A stretch of 64,000 nucleotides of DNA from an uncultured Phycisphaerales bacterium. GTDB taxonomy: Bacteria; Planctomycetota; Phycisphaerae; Sedimentisphaerales; Anaerobacaceae. Positions within the stretch are counted from its first letter, which is position 1. Every line of letters starts with the position of its first letter. Under the pieces are notes generated by a model, which made no database searches, was not told the origin of the DNA, and saw nothing but the letters and a program-made list of their open reading frames with translations. This document shows positions 25,592 to 34,158 of this stretch, one piece after another. The stretch is from contig CALEZT010000258.1 in NCBI GenBank assembly GCA_937927975.1, positions 11,657-75,656 of the forward strand, in the 5' to 3' direction. A program made the position numbers and the translations under genes.

Positions 25592-28489
25592 ATGTTGGTT
25601 CACAAACAGATCTTCGCGGCGACTCTCACTTTGCTCAGCATGAGTCTGGCGATGGCTGCGCCGCCCGCGGTGCATCCGGCCACGGGCGAACCGCTGGTGA
25701 TCACCTGCTATCGGGGGGCGCCCGTCGCGATCGACGGGGACCTGAGCGACTGGAATCTCGACGCGATGACCCCGGCGGTCCTCGACGACGCCAAGCAAAT
25801 CTACACCGGGACTTGGACCGGCGTCGCGGACTGCAGCGGGAAGTTCTACCTGATGTGGGACGACCAGAAAGTGTACATCGGCGCGGAAGTGAAGGACGAC
25901 AGGCTGTCGATGACCAAGTCCGGCGGCGACATCTGGAACGCGGACTGCATCGAGGTGTTTTTCAGCACGCTAAACGCCGTCTCAGGGCACGCGGAACACT
26001 ACCAGTATGGCTTCAACGCCAATAATCAAACCTACAACTGGTGCAATATGGATGGTACGAGCAACGTGGTGCCTGCGTACCTCCAAATGGCCTCTTCGAA
26101 AACCCCCGACGGATACGTTTGCGAAGTCGCCATCGAATACGCGCAAATGAAGTCCTTGCAGTTCATCCCAGGCAACGCCATCGGCTTCCACCCCTGCATC
26201 GACGATACGGAAGCCACCGACCGGGAGATCCAGATGACCTGGACAGGGCGGGAGGCTCACGATCAGAGTCTCGGGTTCGGACACATGATTCTCTCCTCCG
26301 AACCGGCGATTGCGGCCGGTCTGAGCCGGGCCCCGAATCCCGCCAACAAGGCCAAGGGGGTTTCGATCGATGCGGCTCTATCATGGATCGCAGGGAAATT
26401 CGCGGCCAGCCACGACGTCTATCTGGGCGACGTGTTCGAGGATGTCGACGCTGCGACGCGAGCCGACCCCAAAGGCGTGCTGGTCAGCCAGGGCCAAACG
26501 GCCACCGAATACACTCCCGCGACGGCGCTGGAGTACGGCAAGGTCTATTACTGGCGGGTCGACGAGGTCAACGCGGCCCCCGACAGCACGATCTACAAAG
26601 GGGACGTGTGGAGTTTCACCGTCGAATCATACGCCTATCCCATCACGAGCGTGACCGCCAAGGCCTCGGGTTTCGCGCCAGGCATGGGACCGGAGAACAC
26701 GATCAACCGTGCGGGACTCAATGAGTTCGACCAGCACGACACCGAAGCCACGCACATGTGGACGAGCACCGCAACGAAGCCCCGCTGGATCCAGTACGAG
26801 TTCGACCAGCCTTACAAGGTGCACGAACTGTGGGTCTGGAACTCCAACCAGATCATCGAGTCGGTCGTCGGGTTCGGCGCCAAGGACGTGACCATCGAGT
26901 ATTCCATGGACGGAGTCACGTGGACGCCGCTGGAGGGGACCCATCAGTTTGCGAGGGCGTCGGGTCTGCCGACTTACGCCAGCAACACCGTCGTCGACTT
27001 CGGCGACGTCACCGCCAAGTTCGTCAAGCTGACGATCGACACCAACTGGGGAGGCCTCGCGCAGCAGGTCGGCATCGCGGAAGTGCGGTTCTTCTACGTC
27101 CCGGTGAAGGCTCATCTGCCCAGTCCGGCCGATGGCGCGACCGATGTGGCCCTGACCACGTCGTTGGATTGGCGGCCCGGCCGCCTGGCCACCTCGCACA
27201 AGGTGTTCTTCGGGACCGATGAGGCTGCGGTCGCCGCCGGCACCGCTGCGTCCAGCACCGTGAGCGCGCACGGCTACACCCCGGCCTCCATGACTTTCGG
27301 AACGAAGTACTTCTGGAGAGTCGATGAAGTGGGCGACGCCGGAACGTACGAAGGCGATGTCTGGAGCTTCAGCAGCCTGGAGTTTGCATCGATCGAAGAT
27401 TTCGAGGGCTACACCGACGACGAGGGCAACCGGATCTACGAGTACTGGCTCGACGGCGTTGCCGACGCGGTGTATGGCGGCTCAATGGTTGGCTACATGA
27501 CGGCCCCGTTCGCTGAGAGGGCCATCATCCGCGGCGGCAAGCAGTCGATGCCTCTGGCTTACGACAACACGAAGGCCCCGTATTTCAGCGAGGCTGTAAA
27601 GGAGTTCGAAGCGGTCCAGAACTGGACCGGCTCGGGCGCGGCCGAGTTATGCGTCTGGACCCGCGGCTACCCGGCTGTGACCGGCACCGCGGTGACTGAG
27701 GCCGGCGGCAAGATGAATCTCACCGGCGCGGGAGCCGACATCTGGAACAACTCCGACGAGTTCACCTACGCCTACAAGACCCTCACCGGCGACGGCAGCC
27801 TGATCGCCCGCGTGGTCAGCAACGGCACCGGCGCCAACGAGTGGACCAAAGGCGGCGTGATGATCCGCGACAGCATCAACGGCGGTTCGATGCATGCCTT
27901 CATGGCGATGACCGGCGGCGGCGGCAACGGCGCCAGCTTCCAATATCGCAGCGCGACCGACGGCGTGTCGGCCAACACCGACATCTCCACGGTGGTGGCT
28001 CCGCCGTACTGGGTCAGGATCGATCGGGCCGGCGCGACCTTCAGCGGTTTCGTCTCCTCCGACGGCAAGACCTGGAGCCAGGTGAGCAACACGGTCATCG
28101 CGATGACCGATCCGGTTCTCATCGGCATTGCGGTCACCTCTCACGTGGCGGGCGTGGATCGGACCTTCCAGTTTGAGAGCATCGCTGCCACCGGCAATGT
28201 GACCGGCGCCTGGCAGGGGGCCATCATCAACGCGGCCCAGTACAACGATGCGGCTCCGATGTACCTGACGGTCACCGACAGCACTGGCAAGGCAGCGACC
28301 GCCACCAGCGATACGGCGGCGACCGTTGCCAACTGGACGGCCTGGAAGATCCCGATGAGCAGCTTCGCCGGGGTGAATTTCAGCCGGGTCAAGAAGATCG
28401 CCATCGGAGTGGGCGCCAAAGGCGCCGCCAGCGGCGGCTCGGGTGTGGTCTTCATCGACGACATCGGTTACGGCCGTTCGGCCCAATAG
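25592..28489 (+). CDS. Secreted CBM9-like / discoidin mosaic protein (copy 6)
   Basis: 965 residues after GGGAGGAAG. Signal peptide about 1-21 (ending AMAA). Residues about 24-235 form a CBM9/DOMON-like domain (VAIDGDLSDWN, YLMWDDQKVYIGAEVKDD, WNADCIEVFF, YVCEVAIEYAQ), which binds reducing ends or internal glycan stretches in characterised members. Then FN3-like (about 238-345), F5/8C (about 348-503), FN3-like (about 503-597) and the jelly-roll tail with the DUF1349-like insert (GADIWNNSDEFTYAY, WTKGGVMIRDSINGG), ending FIDDIGYGRSAQ. The body is like copies 4 and 5 but clearly diverged in DNA. A terminator follows 29 bp after the stop. Confidence 0.85.
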   Translation: MLVHKQIFAATLTLLSMSLAMAAPPAVHPATGEPLVITCYRGAPVAIDGDLSDWNLDAMTPAVLDDAKQIYTGTWTGVADCSGKFYLMWDDQKVYIGAEVKDDRLSMTKSGGDIWNADCIEVFFSTLNAVSGHAEHYQYGFNANNQTYNWCNMDGTSNVVPAYLQMASSKTPDGYVCEVAIEYAQMKSLQFIPGNAIGFHPCIDDTEATDREIQMTWTGREAHDQSLGFGHMILSSEPAIAAGLSRAPNPANKAKGVSIDAALSWIAGKFAASHDVYLGDVFEDVDAATRADPKGVLVSQGQTATEYTPATALEYGKVYYWRVDEVNAAPDSTIYKGDVWSFTVESYAYPITSVTAKASGFAPGMGPENTINRAGLNEFDQHDTEATHMWTSTATKPRWIQYEFDQPYKVHELWVWNSNQIIESVVGFGAKDVTIEYSMDGVTWTPLEGTHQFARASGLPTYASNTVVDFGDVTAKFVKLTIDTNWGGLAQQVGIAEVRFFYVPVKAHLPSPADGATDVALTTSLDWRPGRLATSHKVFFGTDEAAVAAGTAASSTVSAHGYTPASMTFGTKYFWRVDEVGDAGTYEGDVWSFSSLEFASIEDFEGYTDDEGNRIYEYWLDGVADAVYGGSMVGYMTAPFAERAIIRGGKQSMPLAYDNTKAPYFSEAVKEFEAVQNWTGSGAAELCVWTRGYPAVTGTAVTEAGGKMNLTGAGADIWNNSDEFTYAYKTLTGDGSLIARVVSNGTGANEWTKGGVMIRDSINGGSMHAFMAMTGGGGNGASFQYRSATDGVSANTDISTVVAPPYWVRIDRAGATFSGFVSSDGKTWSQVSNTVIAMTDPVLIGIAVTSHVAGVDRTFQFESIAATGNVTGAWQGAIINAAQYNDAAPMYLTVTDSTGKAATATSDTAATVANWTAWKIPMSSFAGVNFSRVKKIAIGVGAKGAASGGSGVVFIDDIGYGRSAQ

Positions 28490-28518
28490 AGCCTGGTTTC
28501 TTCTATCGGTGCAACACG

Positions 28519-28551
28519 AGAGGGCCCGTCTCCACAGGGGACGGGCCCTCT
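28519..28551 (+). terminator. Strong terminator hairpin after copy 6
   Basis: A perfect 12-bp stem (AGAGGGCCCGTC / GACGGGCCCTCT) with a 9-base loop, followed by ATTG. A second small hairpin (GGACCCC / GGGGTCC) follows at about 28562-28580. Confidence 0.7.
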
Positions 28552-28612
28552 ATTGACAGGGGGACCCCACTCCTGGGGTCCTTTCGGGGGACGCAAATCT
28601 CCAACAGACCCC

Positions 28613-28641
28613 TTGCTTCTGAGGGGGGATTGTGGTATAAA
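28613..28641 (+). promoter_or_regulatory. Sigma-70-like promoter for the mosaic gene at 28979
   Basis: TTGCTT, a 17-base spacer and TATAAA, giving a leader of about 330 bases. A short open frame from the ATG at 28650 lies in the leader but has no ribosome site and is not called. Confidence 0.6.
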
Positions 28642-28978
28642 CAAGACCATGGCTGCGAAGTGCGCGTTTTGCGTCGGGCGGCCGGTAGTGCTGTTTGGAG
28701 TGAGTACGAACCGTGAGGTGCGGTTGACGCACCGGTCGGAGTCGGAGGCCCTGATGATGAGTGTCCGCACGCGGATATAGCTGTCCAAGACGAGATATTC
28801 CTTTGCATTTTCCAGTATGATGGTTCCGGGCCTCTTGCTGCCGTGTCGTGAGGTCACAATTGAGAAGGAGGAGTTGCCGACCTGAACGAAGATCAAACCC
28901 GTATCGCGTTGTTTGTTTGGAGGGGGTGTGTCCAGACGACGAAACAGTGGTGGTTGTGATTGTGAGGAGTTGTCCAAA

Positions 28979-31795
28979 ATGAGAAGAGTACTGTTTTTGG
29001 TTGTGGCCGCCCTCCTGTTGGCGAGCGGAGCGACGCAGGCACAGATGTTCGACATCACCAACCCGGGCGATCCGGTCCTCGGGGTTCCCAACGACAATAA
29101 CTGGCCGGCTGCGGAGGCGCCTCCGCGCGCGATCGACAACGTAATCGCCGGCGCGAAGTACCTCTGCTTCAAGACGTCCTTCATACCGGATGCGGCCACC
29201 GGCGCCGGCGGCTTCCGCGTGACCCCGTCGGGCCCCAAGGTGGTCGTCAAGGCATTGAACTTCGCCAGCGCCAATGACGCGGTCGAGCGCGATCCGATCA
29301 GCTTCAGGCTGTCCGGTTCCGATGTGAGCATCGACGGGCCCTATACGCTGATTGCCGAAGGGAACATCGACGCATTCAACGCCACGACCGCCTATGCGAG
29401 AAACACCTGGATTCCCGCTCCCATTCCGATCGTCAACAAGAAGGCCTACAAGCACTACGAGCTGATGTTCACCGAGCTTCGGAATCGCGCGTCGGCCAAC
29501 AGCGTGCAGATCGGCGAAGTGGAGTTCCTGTCCGACGGCAGCCTGCCCGGCTCGGCCGGCGGGGAATCGCCCAAGAGCGGCACCATCGACGTGCCCCGCG
29601 ACGTGGCGCTGGGATGGTTGGCCGGCGATATGGCGGCCACTCACGATGTCTACTTCGGAACGGATTTTGTGGACGTCAACACCGCCAGCCGGACCAGCCC
29701 CCTGGGTGTGCTCATCAGCAAAGATCAGACGGATGTCGGCTATGACCCGGATGGTCTGCTCGATTACGGCCAGACCTATTACTGGCGAGTCGATGAGGTC
29801 AACTCGGCCCCCGACTTCACGATCTACAAAGGCGATGTCTGGAGCTTCACGGTCGAGCCGTTCGCCTATCCGATCAAGAACGTCACCGCGACGGCTTCCA
29901 GCCAGAGCCGCGGCGACACCGGTCCGCAGAACACCGTCGACGGCTCCGGCCTCAATGCCGACGATCAGCACTCCGTCGAGTTGACGCAGATGTGGATGAG
30001 CGGCAACACTGCGCCGCACTGGGTTCAGTACGAGTTCGACAAGGTCTACAAGCTCGATGAGCTGTGGGTCTGGAACTCCAACCAGATCGTGGAAGCGTTC
30101 GTCGGCTTCGGCGCCAAGGACGTGACCATCGAGTATTCGGTCGACGGCGCGGCCTGGACTGCCCTGGAAGGGGCCCATGAGTTCGCCAAGGCGACCGGCG
30201 CTGCGACGTATGAGGCCAACACGTTCGTCGATTTCGGCGGCGTCGAGGCCAAGTTCGTCAAGCTGACGATCAACAGCAACTGGGGCGGCATTGCCCAGCA
30301 GGCGAGTCTCAGCGAGGTGCGGTTCTTCTACGTGCCGGTTCAGGCCTTCGGTTCGAAGCCGGCCGACGACGCGACGGCTGTCGACGTGACTGCCACCTTG
30401 GAGTGGCGGCCCGGTCGCGAGGCCACTTCGCACAAGGTGTTCTTCGGCGCCGATAGCGCCGCGGTCGCCGCGGGCACCGCTGCAGCCAGCACTGTGACCC
30501 AGAACAGTTTCACTCCGACCGCCATGAACCTCGACACCGAGTACTTCTGGAGAGTCGACGCGATTGGCGATACCGGCACGTACGAAGGCGACGTCTGGAG
30601 TTTCACGACGCAGGAGTATCTGGTCGTTGACGACTTCGAAGGCTACACCGACGACGAAGGCAGCCGGATCTATGAAGCCTGGGTCGACGGCATCACCACC
30701 GGCGCCAGCGGTTCGCAGGTCGGATACGACCAATCTCCGTTCGCCGAGAAGACCATCATCCGCGGCGGAACCCAGTCCATGCCGATTCTGTACGACAACA
30801 GCAAGTTCGCCCTGGCCGAAGCCCAGATCACCTTCGATTCAGCCCAGAATTGGAGCGCCCGAGGCATCAAGACGCTCGCGATCCACTTCGCCGGCGCCGC
30901 AGGCAACACCGGGCAACTGTACCTCAAGATCAACAGCACCAAGGTGGCCTACAATGGAGCCGCTGCGGACGTGACTCGCGCCGTCTGGCAGGCCTGGAAC
31001 ATCGATCTGTCCACCGTCGGCAACGTCAGCAGCGTTCGGACCCTCACGATCGGCATCGAGGGCACCGGCGCCGCGGGCAAGCTGTACATCGACGACATCC
31101 GGCTGTATCCGAAGGCTCCCCAGTTCATTACCCCCGTCAATCCGGGCAATGCCAACCTCGTGGGCCTCTGGACCCTGGACGGCAACACGAACGACACCTC
31201 CGGCAAGGGCAACAACGGGACCGTCACCGGCGGGACCGCGAGCTGGGTCCCCGGCGCAGTCGGGCAGGCGATGGAGTTCACGAACGGACAGACGTTCGTC
31301 GATTGCGGCAAAAACGCCAGCCTGAATCTGACCGACGCGGTCACCGTGACGGCCTGGATCAAGATGGGCTTCACCGCCGGAGATCGCAAGATCGCGTCCA
31401 ACCAGGACGGCACCACCGGCGGCTACAAGATCGGTCTCTACACCAACAACAAGGTTGAGTTCGAGGTCCGTACGTCCACCAACCAGGGCACCCTGACTCG
31501 CAATGTGGCCGGGGGCGCGACGCTGCAGCAGGACGTCTGGTATCACGTCGCCGGCGTCTACTCCAAGGGTCAGTTCATGCGGACCTACGTTTTTGGGAAC
31601 CTGGATCGCGAGATGGCCACGACAGCGGTGCTCGGCACCTCGACGGCTTCGTTCATGCTCGGACGCGGCGAATCGGCCACGGACTACTTCTGGCTGGGCG
31701 CGCTGGATGACGTCCGCGTCTACAACCGCGTTCTGTCTCAAGAGGAGCTTCTATTTGTGATGGGTCAGACGCAGCCGGTGGCCAAACCGTTCTGA
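28979..31795 (+). CDS. Secreted discoidin / LamG mosaic protein with reversed order (copy 7)
   Basis: 938 residues. The ATG at 28979 is chosen because the signal peptide (MRRVLFLVVAALLLASGATQAQ) starts there; GAGGAG lies 12 bases upstream. Residues about 24-185 look like a diverged discoidin-type domain (FDITNPGDPVLGVPNDNNWP, ending SVQIGEVEFLSDG). Then FN3-like (190-298), F5/8C (300-452), FN3-like (455-545) and an uninterrupted jelly-roll tail (546-712; GNTGQLYLKINSTKV, KLYIDDIRLY). The LamG domain is at the C-terminus here (718-935; NLVGLWTLDGNTNDTSGKG, ALDDVRVYNRVL). It is probably a secreted glycan-binding protein. A good terminator follows. Confidence 0.85.
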   Translation: MRRVLFLVVAALLLASGATQAQMFDITNPGDPVLGVPNDNNWPAAEAPPRAIDNVIAGAKYLCFKTSFIPDAATGAGGFRVTPSGPKVVVKALNFASANDAVERDPISFRLSGSDVSIDGPYTLIAEGNIDAFNATTAYARNTWIPAPIPIVNKKAYKHYELMFTELRNRASANSVQIGEVEFLSDGSLPGSAGGESPKSGTIDVPRDVALGWLAGDMAATHDVYFGTDFVDVNTASRTSPLGVLISKDQTDVGYDPDGLLDYGQTYYWRVDEVNSAPDFTIYKGDVWSFTVEPFAYPIKNVTATASSQSRGDTGPQNTVDGSGLNADDQHSVELTQMWMSGNTAPHWVQYEFDKVYKLDELWVWNSNQIVEAFVGFGAKDVTIEYSVDGAAWTALEGAHEFAKATGAATYEANTFVDFGGVEAKFVKLTINSNWGGIAQQASLSEVRFFYVPVQAFGSKPADDATAVDVTATLEWRPGREATSHKVFFGADSAAVAAGTAAASTVTQNSFTPTAMNLDTEYFWRVDAIGDTGTYEGDVWSFTTQEYLVVDDFEGYTDDEGSRIYEAWVDGITTGASGSQVGYDQSPFAEKTIIRGGTQSMPILYDNSKFALAEAQITFDSAQNWSARGIKTLAIHFAGAAGNTGQLYLKINSTKVAYNGAAADVTRAVWQAWNIDLSTVGNVSSVRTLTIGIEGTGAAGKLYIDDIRLYPKAPQFITPVNPGNANLVGLWTLDGNTNDTSGKGNNGTVTGGTASWVPGAVGQAMEFTNGQTFVDCGKNASLNLTDAVTVTAWIKMGFTAGDRKIASNQDGTTGGYKIGLYTNNKVEFEVRTSTNQGTLTRNVAGGATLQQDVWYHVAGVYSKGQFMRTYVFGNLDREMATTAVLGTSTASFMLGRGESATDYFWLGALDDVRVYNRVLSQEELLFVMGQTQPVAKPF

Positions 31796-31837
31796 GTCGG
31801 CCTTGACAACAGATTAGTTACGCATCAGCATCTTCAG

Positions 31838-31870
31838 ACGGGGTCCCTGTTCACAAGACAGGGGCCCCGT
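31838..31870 (+). terminator. Terminator after the mosaic array
   Basis: A 13-bp stem (ACGGGGTCCCTGT / ACAGGGGCCCCGT, one G-T pair) with a 7-base loop, followed by TGTCTTT. Confidence 0.75.
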
Positions 31871-31897
31871 TGTCTTTGGCCCTTTCTCCAATCTGGT

Positions 31898-31925
31898 TTG
31901 ACGCGATTTGGCGTTCGCATAAGAA
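31898..31925 (+). promoter_or_regulatory. Candidate promoter for the GH51 gene
   Basis: TTGACG, a 16-base spacer and TAAGAA. The same two hexamers, with a 17-base spacer, occur before the cobalamin riboswitch at 37891. Confidence 0.45.
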
Positions 31926-32056
31926 TATAGCGTCAGCGCGTTGACTGGCTCCTGTCCGCCGTTTACGATTCGCACGTTGTGCATCAGACCTGAAGACCAG
32001 TCGCGAATGAACCGTCGAGCCGATTCGTCGGACAACCAGCAAGCAGGAGGTTTCAC

Positions 32057-34066
32057 ATGAAGAACGGGCAAGGGAATGTCGCGGGGCGTCTGGCCGCGCT
32101 CTTTTTGATGTTGGGTTTGGCTTCGTTTGTCCGGGTTGGGGCCGCGAACGCCCAGACCCGCGAGGCCGCGTCCGTCGTGACGCTCCATGGCGACCGCACA
32201 GGGGCGCCGATGAATCCCTTCATCTATGGCCAGTTCATCGAGCACCTGGGTCGGTGCATCTACGGCGGCATCTGGGCCGAGATGCTCGAAGACCGCAAGT
32301 TCTACTTCCCCATCACGGCCGATTACCGACCCTATCGGCAGTTGGAGGACACGCGGTTCCCGGTTGTTGGTGCTTCTCCCTGGCAGATTATCGGGTCTGC
32401 GGACTCCGTGACCATGGTGAAAGAGAATGCCTTCGTCGGCGAGCATACGCCGCGGATCAAGGCCGGCGCCGGCATTCGCCAGCGGGACCTTGCGACCGTT
32501 CAAGGCAAGGAGTACGTCGGCTACATCTGGTTGTCCGCGCCCAAAGGAACAGCGTCGGTGGACGTTGTCCTGGTCTGCGGCGAGGACGGCCAGGCCCGCC
32601 AGATGGTTCGCATCAAGAACGTAAGAGGCAAGTACCACAAGCACACGCTGAAGTTCAAAGCCGGCGCGGGCACCGAGAAAGCGATGCTCGAGATTCTCGC
32701 CTCCGGCGGCGACGTGATGGTTGGAACCGTGTCGCTGATGCCCGCCGACAATGTTCGCGGGATGCGGCTGGACACGCTGGCTCTGCTCAAGCAGCTCGAC
32801 GGCACGATGTACCGCTGGCCCGGCGGCAACTTCGTCAGCGGGTACAACTGGCGCGACGGCATCGGCGATCGCGACCGTCGGCCCCCGCGTAAGAATCCCG
32901 CCTGGACGGGCGTCGAGCACAACGATTTCGGGACCGATGAATTCATCGACTTCTGCCGGGAGATCGGAACTGAGCCGGTGGTTGCGGTCAACACCGGTTT
33001 CGGCGACGACTACTCGGCCGCCCAGTGGGTCGAGTACTGCAACCGCGGAACCGACACGATCGGTGGAAGCTGGCGGGCGAAGAACGGGCACAAGAAGCCT
33101 TACGGCGTCAAGTACTGGTGCGTCGGCAACGAGATGTTCGGGCCCTGGCAACTGGGCTTCATGCAGTTGAGCCACTATGTCCAGAAGCACAATCTCGTCG
33201 CGCAGGCGATGTGGGACGCGGATCCGTCCCTGCAACTGATCGGCGTGGGCAGCTTCGGCGAGATCAACAGTAAGAACGACCCCGAACAGAAGCACCATTG
33301 GACCGAGGGCATGCTGCGTGAGTGCGCCGACTACATGAACTACATCTCCGAGCACTTCTACCGCGGCCGCACGCCGTGGGCGCCGGAGGAGCCGAATCTG
33401 ATCGGACACGTCAATCTGCTCAAGGAGTCGATCGTTCAGAAGGCCCAAGGGCATCGCAAGCTCCAGAAGGAGTTGGGTCTGCTGGACACCCGTCCGGTGC
33501 CGATCGCGATGGACGAGTGGAACTACTGGCATCAGCCGTACGTCTATGGCGAACTGGGCTGCGCCTACGACCTCTCCGACGCTCTGGGCGTCGCCATCGG
33601 CCTGCACGAGTACTCGCGCAACAGCGACATCATCCAGATGGCGCACTACGCCCAGACGGTGAACGTCATCGGCTGCATCAAGACCACCAAGACCGACGCG
33701 TTCTTCGACGCCACCGCGTTGCCGCTGATGCTATACCGCCACCACTATGGCTCGATCCCCATCGCGGTCGAGGGCAATCACGCTGGAGCGGCTCTCGACG
33801 TGGCCGCCGCCTGGACCGCGGACCGCAAGGCGATTACCCTGGCGGTCGTCAATCCCAACCGTCAGGCCAAAGTCGTCGAGTTCAAACTCGACGCGATCAA
33901 GCCGCAGGCCAAGGGCGCCGTCTGGACCATCGCGGGCGACGACCCGAAGGTCCGCAACGACGAGAACAACGAGCGGATCAAGATCGTCGAACGGGCCGCA
34001 CAGTGGCAGAACCGGCTCTCCGTAGCCCCGCTGAGCATCACGCTCTTGCGGTTCCCCGTCGAGTGA
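32057..34066 (+). CDS. GH51 alpha-L-arabinofuranosidase, secreted
   Basis: 669 residues after GCAGGAGG. Signal peptide about 1-32 (LAALFLMLGLASFVRVGAANA). The mature part starts with a GH51-type beginning (MNPFIYGQFIEHLGRCIYGGIW), followed by a carbohydrate-binding-like insert (about 100-230) and the TIM barrel. The acid/base is expected at Glu359 in WCVGNEMFGPW and the nucleophile at Glu487 in MDEWNYW. A C-terminal beta-sandwich ends LSITLLRFPVE. GH51 enzymes release L-arabinose from arabinan, arabinoxylan and pectin side chains. It is followed by its own terminator, so it is probably monocistronic. Confidence 0.9.
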   Translation: MKNGQGNVAGRLAALFLMLGLASFVRVGAANAQTREAASVVTLHGDRTGAPMNPFIYGQFIEHLGRCIYGGIWAEMLEDRKFYFPITADYRPYRQLEDTRFPVVGASPWQIIGSADSVTMVKENAFVGEHTPRIKAGAGIRQRDLATVQGKEYVGYIWLSAPKGTASVDVVLVCGEDGQARQMVRIKNVRGKYHKHTLKFKAGAGTEKAMLEILASGGDVMVGTVSLMPADNVRGMRLDTLALLKQLDGTMYRWPGGNFVSGYNWRDGIGDRDRRPPRKNPAWTGVEHNDFGTDEFIDFCREIGTEPVVAVNTGFGDDYSAAQWVEYCNRGTDTIGGSWRAKNGHKKPYGVKYWCVGNEMFGPWQLGFMQLSHYVQKHNLVAQAMWDADPSLQLIGVGSFGEINSKNDPEQKHHWTEGMLRECADYMNYISEHFYRGRTPWAPEEPNLIGHVNLLKESIVQKAQGHRKLQKELGLLDTRPVPIAMDEWNYWHQPYVYGELGCAYDLSDALGVAIGLHEYSRNSDIIQMAHYAQTVNVIGCIKTTKTDAFFDATALPLMLYRHHYGSIPIAVEGNHAGAALDVAAAWTADRKAITLAVVNPNRQAKVVEFKLDAIKPQAKGAVWTIAGDDPKVRNDENNERIKIVERAAQWQNRLSVAPLSITLLRFPVE

Positions 34067-34095
34067 CGGGCCGCGAGCTATCGATGGAATTCGAC

Positions 34096-34136
34096 GCCGG
34101 GCGTCATGTCTGCGACAGATGGGCATGACGCCCGGC
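34096..34136 (+). terminator. Terminator after the GH51 gene
   Basis: A perfect 13-bp stem (GCCGGGCGTCATG / CATGACGCCCGGC) with a 15-base loop, followed by TTCTGT. Confidence 0.75.
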
Positions 34137-34158
34137 TTCTGTGCAGGGAGGGCGGACT

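Noticed and set aside
28553..28780. 75-residue leader ORF before the gene at 28979
   Set aside because: It begins upstream of the predicted transcription start, has no ribosome site and matches nothing I recognise.
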